Origin: Corynebacterium glaucum
Lineage (GTDB): Bacteria > Actinomycetota > Actinomycetes > Mycobacteriales > Mycobacteriaceae
Direction: 5' to 3'
Assembly: GCF_002287505.1 (NCBI RefSeq)
Contig: NZ_CP019688.1
Span: 1 to 64,000, forward strand
Length of the DNA stretch: 64,000 nucleotides
In this document: positions 11,745-20,970 of the stretch, piece by piece
Position numbering within the stretch: position 1 is the first letter of the stretch
How the letters are laid out: each line of letters begins with the position of its first letter
Program-made: the position numbers and the translations under genes
Notes under the pieces: model-generated
Databases searched by the model: none
Told to the model about the DNA's origin: nothing
What the model saw: only the letters and a program-made list of their open reading frames with translations

Positions 11745-12182
11745 TTACTTGGCGTGGCGCTCGATGATGTCGCCGAGCTCGGGCAGGGCGGGAGAGACGA
11801 TCTTGCCGGCCTTGCCGCGCAGGGTGGAGTAGGCCTTTTGCATTGCCGACGGCATGTCGGACGTGGCCTTGTCCGCGGCGCCGAGCATCGCTTCGACGAC
11901 TTCGTTTTCGCGCGAGACCAAGTAGCTGCCAAAGCCCTGGGTGTCGGAGGACTCGTAGCCGCTCCAGAACGGCGCGAGCTCTTCGGTGATCTGGGGGAGG
12001 AGGCGGTTGACGCCCTTGGGGATGGCGTCGGCATCGGCCTTCTTACCTGCAGCGACGGCAGACTTCAGGGCCATGCCGGTGAGGCCGGATTGGTTGGACA
12101 CGGTTTTGTCGATCAGCTCCGCCAGCTCGGTGACGACGGTCTGGCGGGTATCACCCTCAAGCAGGGCATTCAAGTTAGTCAT
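11745..12182 (-). CDS. DUF6918-type conserved protein of unknown function
   Basis: A 145-residue protein beginning MTNLNALLEGDTR. It is mostly helical and lacks a signal peptide or membrane segment. It resembles the DUF6918 proteins found in corynebacteria; no biochemical role is known to me. ATG 12182 is 8 nt downstream of a TAGACT -10 hexamer (12191-12196 on the opposite strand), so it is probably translated from a leaderless mRNA. It is convergent with the alpha/beta hydrolase gene, whose stop abuts its own. Confidence 0.7.
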   Translation of the reverse strand: MTNLNALLEGDTRQTVVTELAELIDKTVSNQSGLTGMALKSAVAAGKKADADAIPKGVNRLLPQITEELAPFWSGYESSDTQGFGSYLVSRENEVVEAMLGAADKATSDMPSAMQKAYSTLRGKAGKIVSPALPELGDIIERHAK

Positions 12183-12579
12183 GTGCACCGAGTCTAGCGG
12201 CTGGTGGGCTGCGGGCTGCGGGCTCGTTGCGAACGCGCAGAGAGCGCGTCACGAGCGGCAAGCGAAAACGGCCCTCGCCGGCTCTCGTGAGCGTTGGCGT
12301 TGGGCCGTTCGATCGGGTGTCGTAGCTCTTCCACCACAGCACCCGGCTCCTGAATCACATCAGTCACACGAGTCACTGTAACCACAACGGGCACAACCGT
12401 ATCATGCGTCCCATGGGTCCGCCACTTTCGGGGGAGTGTTGGCGCTTTCACTACTCGGCGACTGCACGGCCCCGCTTTAACCCCAATTCTTCAGCACCAA
12501 GTTGGTGTTAAAGATCGCGATAAACCCCAACTTGGTGCTTGAAAGTTGGGGTGGAAGGGATCGGAAGGGGAGTGGCGGG
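12183..12579. other. spacer with leaderless promoter and nested hairpins
   Basis: No gene is supported. The right part holds a nested inverted-repeat structure (12475-12551), the left part the promoter of the DUF6918 gene. A short GCGGGCT repeat lies at about 12205-12230. A minus-strand frame at 12194-12451 has no recognisable features. Confidence 0.5.
12525..12551 (-). terminator. terminator of the 12.6-13.0 kb secreted protein gene, within a nested inverted repeat
   Basis: CCCCAACTT (12525-12533) and AAGTTGGGG (12543-12551) form a 9-bp stem. On the minus strand it is followed by TTTAT, giving a terminator for the gene ending at 12580. The same DNA can also form a 13-bp stem between AGCACCAAGTTGG (12493-12505) and CCAACTTGGTGCT (12527-12539), so two mutually exclusive structures are possible. 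Confidence 0.6.
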
Positions 12580-13044
12580 TTAGTGCGGTGCGTTGATCAG
12601 GGCGAGGACGCGGTCGACATCGATGATGCGGTTGCCCTCGGAAGAGCCGGCGACCTGGGAGAGACCGAACTGCGCGGCGGCGTTGTCCACGGCCTGGCGC
12701 AGCGGCGGGGTGGCATCGACGATGACCTGCAGGGCAGCGGCGGCCGCGGCCAGCGCGATCGCGAGGGAAATCGGTGCGATGCCGGTGTAGGCGCTGCCCA
12801 GCGGGGTTTGCTTCGGCACATCGACACCCGGATTGTCCGGGTCGAGGCGGTAGTCCCGCTCGGAGGAGCCGCGGGTGCTGCTCAGTGCGCTCGAGAGCTC
12901 GAGGGCTGCGGTCTGGGCGGAGGCAGCCGGGGCGACGGTGACAGCGGCGACGGCGGCGACGGCACCGGTGGCCAACGCGGCGGTGACAGCGGTTGCGGCA
13001 GCCGCGGTTTTCATCCGCGCGGCGGGGGTCAGCGATCGTTTCAT
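12580..13044 (-). CDS. small secreted protein, unknown function
   Basis: I start it at ATG 13044 (MKRSLTPAARMKTAA), 7 nt after a TAGAGT -10 hexamer, giving 154 residues and a probable leaderless transcript. A long Ala-rich Sec signal peptide runs to about residue 43 (APAASAQ). The mature part has a hydrophobic Ala-rich helix (ISLAIALAAAAAALQVIV) and a C-terminal segment with NRIIDVDRVLALI. I recognise no family. Similar short Ala-rich exported proteins are common in Corynebacterium. Confidence 0.7.
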   Translation of the reverse strand: MKRSLTPAARMKTAAAATAVTAALATGAVAAVAAVTVAPAASAQTAALELSSALSSTRGSSERDYRLDPDNPGVDVPKQTPLGSAYTGIAPISLAIALAAAAAALQVIVDATPPLRQAVDNAAAQFGLSQVAGSSEGNRIIDVDRVLALINAPH

Positions 13045-13080
13045 GGTGGTCACTCTAGGACACGGGGGCACTTACGGCGG

Positions 13081-13353
13081 CTAATCACCTTCCGCCCAGC
13101 GCGAATACACGTCCTGCGCCACGTCGGCAAAGGCCGAGTTGTGGTTGGTCAGGGGCTGCAGTTGCACGATGGTGTCGTGAAGCGAACTGCTCCCCTCGGT
13201 GACTGACCCGCAAACCGGCACTCCATGGATGCGCGCGCCGGGGACGGCTGCGGCTGCGGCGAGCGCGGCGAAGGAGCGGATGTGCACCTTATATACGGCG
13301 CAGAACTCGTCGGCGATGGCGAGGAGCTGCTCGGGGGAGAGGGCGCGCGTCAT
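13081..13353 (-). CDS. Doc/Fic-like partner protein lacking the Fic motif
   Basis: A 90-residue protein beginning MTRALSPEQLLAIADEF, which resembles the N terminus of death-on-curing (Doc) toxins, which AMPylate or phosphorylate targets such as EF-Tu. The expected HxFxDGNKR catalytic motif is not present: the matching region reads NHNSAFADVAQDVY. It is also shorter than typical Doc proteins. Its start overlaps the stop of the upstream RHH gene by 4 bases, the usual antitoxin-toxin arrangement. It may be a degenerate toxin or a diverged family without Fic chemistry. The assignment is by pattern only. Confidence 0.5.
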   Translation of the reverse strand: MTRALSPEQLLAIADEFCAVYKVHIRSFAALAAAAAVPGARIHGVPVCGSVTEGSSSLHDTIVQLQPLTNHNSAFADVAQDVYSRWAEGD

Positions 13354-13562
13354 TCGCGGGCCTGCCTGATGCGGGACTCGGTGGCGCGGTACTCGGGAAT
13401 GTGCTCGCGGGCAAGGGCCTGGACGGCGGCGGTGTCCAGCATGCGCGAGGCGGCGGTGAGCACCGCGCGCCGGGCGGCCTCCTGTTTAGAACAGCCCCAT
13501 GCGGAGGCGAGGAGGACCAACGCGGTGTCCTCGTCGGCGGTGAGTCGAAGCGTCATAGCCAT
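13350..13562 (-). CDS. ribbon-helix-helix antitoxin-like protein
   Basis: A 70-residue protein beginning MAMTLRLTADEDTALVLLA. The short N-terminal strand followed by two helices (with SKQEAARRAVLTAASR) is the CopG/Arc-type ribbon-helix-helix pattern of antitoxins that precede Doc toxins. It probably binds its own promoter as a dimer and covers the downstream partner with its C-terminal tail. It overlaps the Doc-like gene by 4 bases and is transcribed divergently from gyrA, with 81 bp between them. Confidence 0.65.
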   Translation of the reverse strand: MAMTLRLTADEDTALVLLASAWGCSKQEAARRAVLTAASRMLDTAAVQALAREHIPEYRATESRIRQARE

Positions 13563-13643
13563 ACCATTTTGATACCACGGCGGAGACGGAGAAACGCTCT
13601 ACGGGCGTTAGAATGCAGGTGAAGCAACCAAGAAAGGGATTTT

Positions 13644-16355
<2,712 letters not shown>

Positions 16356-16358
16356 CGC

Positions 16359-16703
16359 ATGGCCGCACGAAAAGTAGCGGTAAAGCACGTCGGGGTGGGA
16401 TCGGTGTTCAAGGTGGCAACGATCCTCGCCTTGATCGGGTTTGTCGCGTGGATGATCGCCGCGACCGTAATTTACTTCGGTCTCGAGCGCGCCGGCGTGA
16501 TCGAATCCATGAATTCGCTCATCGGCGGAGTCGGCGGTGACCAGGTCATCGACATGGGCTTGGTGCTTTCTGCAGCCGGCCTCGTTGGGCTGATCGGTGT
16601 GGTGTTCACCGCAGTGATGGCGCCGTTGGCCACCGTGATCTACAACGCAATCGCGGATCTCGTGGGCGGGATTACTTACACGATGTCCAACCGCGTCGGC
16701 TAG
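16359..16703 (+). CDS. DUF3566 membrane protein
   Basis: A 114-residue protein with two strongly hydrophobic segments (about 20-42 and 64-95) of the DUF3566 family, which is found directly after gyrA throughout mycolata. Conserved linkage to gyrA and the tRNA-Ile/Ala pair supports the call. Its function is not established. Its start is only 3 nt from the gyrA stop, indicating translational coupling. Confidence 0.85.
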   Translation: MAARKVAVKHVGVGSVFKVATILALIGFVAWMIAATVIYFGLERAGVIESMNSLIGGVGGDQVIDMGLVLSAAGLVGLIGVVFTAVMAPLATVIYNAIADLVGGITYTMSNRVG

Positions 16704-16772
16704 ACGAAATAGGGCGCTACCTGGCGATTTGGTGCCTACGCCGTCGCTGGGTAATGTTCTATCTCGTCCAAC

Positions 16773-16846
16773 GGGCCTATAGCTCAGTCGGTTAGAGCGC
16801 ATCGCTGATAACGATGAGGTCGCAGGTTCGATTCCTGCTAGGCCCA
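16773..16846 (+). tRNA. tRNA-Ile (GAT)
   Basis: A 74-nt cloverleaf with acceptor stem GGGCCTA/TAGGCCC and discriminator A. The anticodon loop CTGATAAC contains GAT, and the T-arm is GCAGG-TTCGATT-CCTGC. No CCA is encoded. It is the standard gyrA-linked tRNA of mycolata. Confidence 0.97.
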
Positions 16847-16879
16847 CGGTGTAAGCTACAATGTGGTTTCACACTTCAA

Positions 16880-16952
16880 GGGGCATTAGCTCAGTTGGTA
16901 GAGCACCTGCTTTGCAAGCAGGATGTCAGGAGTTCGATTCTCCTATGCTCCA
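16880..16952 (+). tRNA. tRNA-Ala (TGC)
   Basis: A 73-nt cloverleaf with acceptor stem GGGGCAT/ATGCTCC and discriminator A. The anticodon loop TTTGCAA contains TGC, and the T-loop is TTCGATT. It lies 33 bp after tRNA-Ile and is probably co-transcribed with it. Confidence 0.97.
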
Positions 16953-16958
16953 CAAATC

Positions 16959-16988
16959 GCTCCCTCTGTTTCGGCAGGGGGAGCTTTT
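16959..16988 (+). terminator. rho-independent terminator after tRNA-Ala
   Basis: GCTCCCTCTG pairs with CAGGGGGAGC (one G-T pair) around a TTTCGG loop, followed by TTTT. It starts 7 nt after the tRNA. Confidence 0.85.
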
Positions 16989-17048
16989 CGCCTTGCGACG
17001 GGCGAAACTGTCCCCATTTGGGGGACGCGGGCACTCGCTGGCGCAATT

Positions 17049-17063
17049 CGTCGATAAGCAATC
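17049..17063 (+). repeat. dispersed motif GTCGATAAGC (intergenic copy)
   Basis: CGTCGATAAGCAATC lies in the spacer between tRNA-Ala and the first glycosidase gene. It is one of twelve exact copies in the window. Confidence 0.6.
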
Positions 17064-17161
17064 GAAGCTTGTGAGCGCACTGCTGATTTGTGTTCTGGTG
17101 AGGCTGGTGTGTACACCCCGAGGGTGTAACCTCGATGCACTTATCTGCGCCTTTCTTCTAT

Positions 17162-17192
17162 TCACGTTACCCTCACGTTATACTCAGGTTAC
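17162..17192. promoter_or_regulatory. triple 11-bp-period repeat (MtrA-type box candidate)
   Basis: TCACGTTAC, TCACGTTAT and TCAGGTTAC start at 17162, 17173 and 17184, an exact 11-bp period. On the minus strand this reads GTAAC-N6-ATAAC-N6-GTAAC. That matches the direct-repeat form reported for the response regulator MtrA, which controls cell-envelope genes in mycolata. It lies 48 bp upstream of the secreted glycosidase start. The identification as MtrA is inference. Confidence 0.45.
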
Positions 17193-17239
17193 TTTTCTGA
17201 GACAAAAGACGGAAAACGCGTTTAAAGGCGGAAAACTCT

Positions 17240-19039
17240 ATGGGCACTCACGTCTCCCACAGCCAGTTCGAGCGGCTGAAGTTTCTGATGCTGGCGGCAC
17301 CGCGAGCCGCCAAGGCAACCATTGCGGCCTGCGTGGTGACGGCGCTGGTCGCCTCAGCCATGTGTGCGGCGGAAGCAGGCGCACAGGAGTATCCTTCATC
17401 ATTCCGCGATACCAACGGTGTCGGCATTGTGACGAAGGTGTTCGACGACTCGACCAGTGCCGCTGAGGTGGAGGAGTCCTTCCGCACCGCAAAGGAAATG
17501 GGTGTGGAGTGGACCCGTGTGGGCGCGGCTTGGTACCACATTGAGCGCGAACCTGGCCAGTACAACTGGAGGTTCCTCGACCAGACCATCGCAATGGCGG
17601 AGAAGTACGACATCAACGTGATGATGCAGGTCACCACCGCACCGGAGTGGGCAACCGGCTTGAGCAGTATGTCGCCTGCCCAAAAGCGCTCGCTCGGTCA
17701 CTATCCCGATACCTACGCACCGAAACCGGAGTTTTACGACGACTACGCGAACTTCTTCGCCGACGTCGTTGAGCGCTACGCGCCCCGCGGCATTGTGGAT
17801 TACGAGGTGTGGAATGAACCGGCGCTCGCGGGCTTCTGGAAGGAAGACACCAACAACCGCATGCCCAGCCCGGAGAGCTACACCCAGCTCCTGAAGGAGA
17901 CATACCCGGCAGCCCACCGTGCGTACAGTGGCGTCAACGTGATCGCCGGCGGCCAGGTTGTTCTGCCGACGGAGGCGGACGGGTCCCGCATCAACGCCGT
18001 GGAGTACCTCAAGCGCATGTACGCTGCGGGCGCAGGGGGCTACTTCGACTCTCTGGCGCACCACCCGTACGGCATTGACTCTCCGGAGTGGATCTGGAAC
18101 GGCTGGGCATACATGTACAACGAACCGAAGACGAACAACGCTCCGCGGGACACCCTGCACTCGGTGATGAGCGCGCACGGTGACGGGGATAAGGAAATCT
18201 GGCTCACCGAGCTCGGTCAGGACACCCGGCACGGATGGGTGGACGAGAAGATGCAGGCGGAGCGCTACCAGCTCTACCTCGATGCGTGGGGAGACACCCC
18301 CAACATCGGCCCGATGATCTTCTACAGCCTCCAGGACAAGAAGTCCTACGGTAACAGCTTCGACAAGGAGGACTACTTCGGCGTGATCCGTGACGACGGC
18401 TCCTGGAAGCCGGCCGCGATGGCGATCAAGAGCTACACCAACGCCGCAGAATCCGGGACGGTTCCTCGCGCAGCAGCACCAGCGCCAGCGCCAGATCAGG
18501 CGCCAGTACCCGCGCCCGCACCGGCGCCGGCGCCGCTGGATGCACCCGTCGGCACCACGCCGGATGTCGAACAGGGCACGCCGGTACCACCTGCAGCCCC
18601 CAAGCCGCGGACGCAGGCACCTACCCAGCCGAACAATCCATTCGTTCCGGAAACTCCAGCCCTGGAAGACGCCCCTGCAGCCGACCCAGAGGCACCGCTT
18701 GTCGACGAAGCGTTCGCGGAGGAAGCACCCGTCATCGGCCCAGTGCCACCTGTGACTTGGCCAACGCTGGAAAACCCGCGCGCTTCGGATCCCACACTCG
18801 CACCGGCTCCTGCGCCGGTTCCCGCACCTGCCCCGGTTCCGGAAGCATTGGTTGAACCGCGGCCGGAAGCTCCGGCCCCGCCGTCTGCACCTGCGGAAGC
18901 CCAGCCAGACGCACCAGCGCGAGCAGTGCAGCCAGAAGCCACAACTGGACCAGCTATTGGCCTGGCACCGCTGGGTATGGCCCTGCTCCTATTCATCCGC
19001 ACCCAGATCTGGAAGTGGCTCACCGGCTACCTGAAATAG
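17240..19039 (+). CDS. secreted clan GH-A glycoside hydrolase (GH39/GH5-like) with Pro/Ala stalk and C-terminal membrane anchor
   Basis: A 599-residue protein starting at ATG 17240 after AAAGGCGG. The signal peptide covers about residues 1-49 (to AGAQ). The TIM-barrel catalytic domain (about 55-400) has the acid/base Glu in YEVWNEPALAGFW near residue 195 and the likely nucleophile Glu in IWLTELGQD near 324. The segment APEWATG is typical of GH39-like enzymes. Residues 410-570 are a Pro/Ala-rich linker, and the C terminus (APLGMALLLFIRTQIWKWL) is a membrane segment. The enzyme is probably displayed at the cell surface and acts on an unknown beta-glycoside. The next gene encodes a close paralogue without the stalk and anchor. 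Confidence 0.85.
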   Translation: MGTHVSHSQFERLKFLMLAAPRAAKATIAACVVTALVASAMCAAEAGAQEYPSSFRDTNGVGIVTKVFDDSTSAAEVEESFRTAKEMGVEWTRVGAAWYHIEREPGQYNWRFLDQTIAMAEKYDINVMMQVTTAPEWATGLSSMSPAQKRSLGHYPDTYAPKPEFYDDYANFFADVVERYAPRGIVDYEVWNEPALAGFWKEDTNNRMPSPESYTQLLKETYPAAHRAYSGVNVIAGGQVVLPTEADGSRINAVEYLKRMYAAGAGGYFDSLAHHPYGIDSPEWIWNGWAYMYNEPKTNNAPRDTLHSVMSAHGDGDKEIWLTELGQDTRHGWVDEKMQAERYQLYLDAWGDTPNIGPMIFYSLQDKKSYGNSFDKEDYFGVIRDDGSWKPAAMAIKSYTNAAESGTVPRAAAPAPAPDQAPVPAPAPAPAPLDAPVGTTPDVEQGTPVPPAAPKPRTQAPTQPNNPFVPETPALEDAPAADPEAPLVDEAFAEEAPVIGPVPPVTWPTLENPRASDPTLAPAPAPVPAPAPVPEALVEPRPEAPAPPSAPAEAQPDAPARAVQPEATTGPAIGLAPLGMALLLFIRTQIWKWLTGYLK

Positions 19040-19141
19040 TGCGGGGGCGGGAGATTACCCGCCTACCGTTCATTGATCCGCGCTGTGAGTTGTTACGCTT
19101 ACTTACTCTCATAGAGTGATGACGCGGATGGGAGAAGAGAG

Positions 19142-20347
19142 ATGGGTAGCGGGTTTTCTAGCGCAAGCAATCGACCGCGCTTCGGCGGATTGTCGCGGGC
19201 GACTCGGGCTCTCGCGGTATTCGCAGCACTCACGGTCGTCTTTGTCACGTCAACCTGCATCTCAGAGCACTCTGAGACGGAAAATGACAACGGCGTCGGC
19301 GTCATTGTCAAGGCATTCGACCACGGGTACTCGGATGATGAGGTCGAAGAGTCTTACGAAAACGCGGTTGAAATGGGGGCGAGGTGGACTCGCGTGGTCG
19401 TGCCCTGGTACTACGTTGAGCCGAGCCCTGGTGAGTACAACTGGGACTCCACAGATAAGAGCGTCGCCGCGGCGAACAAGCACGGAATGAACGTGCTCAT
19501 CCAAGTCTCTACAGCTCCCGAGTGGGCGACCGGGGTTGACAAGCTTGCGCCGGAGGAGCGTGAGTCACTCCAACCCGGAATGGACACGTATGCTCCGACA
19601 CCGGACCACTACGACGACTATGCGCAGTTCTTTGCCAAAGTGATCAAGCGCTACAGCAAGAAGGGCGTGAGCGACTACGAGGTCTGGAACGAGCCCGGAT
19701 CGGCCGGTTTCTGGAAGGACAGCCCGGACAACCCCAAAGCCAGCCCAGAAAGCTACGCGCAGCTGCTGAAGCACGCGTACCCGGCGGCGCATAAGGCAAA
19801 CCGCGATGTAAATGTCATCGCCGGCGGGCAGGTGGTCTTGCCGACCGAGGCCGACGATTCCGTCATCGGCGCAACCGAGTACCTCAAGCGGATGTACGCT
19901 GCTGGCGCGCAGGGGAACTTCGACTCGCTGTCGCACCACCCGTACGGCATCAACTCGGAAGAGTGGGTATGGAACGGTTGGGATTACATGTTCGGCGATC
20001 AACCGACCCTCAATGCCCCAGCGGACAACCTTTACTCACTCATGCGGGCTAATGGTGACGGGGACAAAGACATTTGGCTCACAGAGGTCGGCCAAGACAC
20101 GGTGCGCGGCACCGCCGACGAGACGATTCAAGAGGAACGCTACAGCCAATACCTCAACACCTGGGGGCAGTCGCACAATGTCGGCCCGATCCTCTTTTAT
20201 CACATCGAGGATAAGAAGCAGTACAACGCTAGCGAGAACAAAGAGGACTACTTCGGCGTGATCCGTGAAGACGGCTCGTGGAAACCAGCCGCTTGGGCGA
20301 TCAAGTACTACACCGAAACGAACCCGCCGAAGGAGATGCGCGACTAG
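19142..20347 (+). CDS. secreted clan GH-A glycoside hydrolase, tandem paralogue
   Basis: A 401-residue protein starting at ATG 19142 after GGGAGAAGAG. The N-terminal hydrophobic stretch (about 20-38) ends in VTSTC, so it may be a lipoprotein or be cleaved by signal peptidase I. The catalytic domain parallels the upstream protein block by block: VVPWYYVEPSPGEYNW, STAPEWATG, SDYEVWNEPGSAGFW (acid/base Glu) and IWLTEVGQDT (nucleophile Glu). It ends right after the barrel and lacks the Pro/Ala stalk and membrane anchor. The pair looks like a tandem duplication giving one anchored and one released or lipid-anchored enzyme. The substrate is unknown. Confidence 0.85.
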   Translation: MGSGFSSASNRPRFGGLSRATRALAVFAALTVVFVTSTCISEHSETENDNGVGVIVKAFDHGYSDDEVEESYENAVEMGARWTRVVVPWYYVEPSPGEYNWDSTDKSVAAANKHGMNVLIQVSTAPEWATGVDKLAPEERESLQPGMDTYAPTPDHYDDYAQFFAKVIKRYSKKGVSDYEVWNEPGSAGFWKDSPDNPKASPESYAQLLKHAYPAAHKANRDVNVIAGGQVVLPTEADDSVIGATEYLKRMYAAGAQGNFDSLSHHPYGINSEEWVWNGWDYMFGDQPTLNAPADNLYSLMRANGDGDKDIWLTEVGQDTVRGTADETIQEERYSQYLNTWGQSHNVGPILFYHIEDKKQYNASENKEDYFGVIREDGSWKPAAWAIKYYTETNPPKEMRD

Positions 20348-20399
20348 GGCCGTTCGCATGGGCCCCAGGGACCCCGTGGGCCCAGCGCGGCTCGTGCGA

Positions 20400-20861
20400 C
20401 TACTTGCGCGGCAGCGCCATCAGCGCCGCGCCGATGGCCACCAGCCAGGCATCCTTCGACAGCGACAGACCGTCGTGGGACGGGCGGATGCCGTCATCCT
20501 CGGTCATTTGGTCGTTACCGAAGTACATGGTGAGCAGCCCCGCGCCGAAGGTAGCGAGGCCCAGACCAGCGAGACGGTTGGGCACAAACGGAAGGAGCAG
20601 CGCAGCGGCGAGGGCGGTCTCGCTCGCGGCGAGGGTCTTGGCAAAGGTCTCCGGGTCGAACTCGTCGAGCGCCGGGATGCCGGTGGCTGCCATGTCCTGC
20701 AGACCCTCAGCCGTTTCCTTGTCGGCGCCGAACTTACCCAGACCTGAGTTGAGAATGTACAGGCCGAGGGGCGCGCGCAGCGTCGCAGAGGCGAAGCCGA
20801 GGTTGGTCTTGTCTTGCTTAGAGAAGATGCTGACCGGGAGAAGGTTCAGGGGGTTGAACAT
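20400..20861 (-). CDS. DoxX-like membrane protein
   Basis: A 153-residue protein with about four hydrophobic segments (including ATLRAPLGLYILNSGLGKF and LAAALLLPFVP), matching the DoxX/SURF4-like pattern of small four-helix membrane proteins. DoxX-type proteins are linked to redox or thiol stress in mycobacteria; its role here is unknown. Start ATG 20861 follows AAGGA. A GCTTTACGAC copy of the dispersed motif (20901-20910) lies just upstream. Confidence 0.65.
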   Translation of the reverse strand: MFNPLNLLPVSIFSKQDKTNLGFASATLRAPLGLYILNSGLGKFGADKETAEGLQDMAATGIPALDEFDPETFAKTLAASETALAAALLLPFVPNRLAGLGLATFGAGLLTMYFGNDQMTEDDGIRPSHDGLSLSKDAWLVAIGAALMALPRK

Positions 20862-20970
20862 TGTGAAATCCTTTTCGGTACTTGGTTGTAGGAGCTTTTC
20901 GCTTTACGACGGTACCGAAAACGCTTCGACAGCACTCTACCGCCACCGGTTGGGGCTGTTTCAGGCGCGG

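Noticed and set aside
12194..12451. 85-codon minus-strand frame
   Set aside because: Basic low-information sequence without a ribosome site; it lies in the spacer that carries the DUF6918 promoter.
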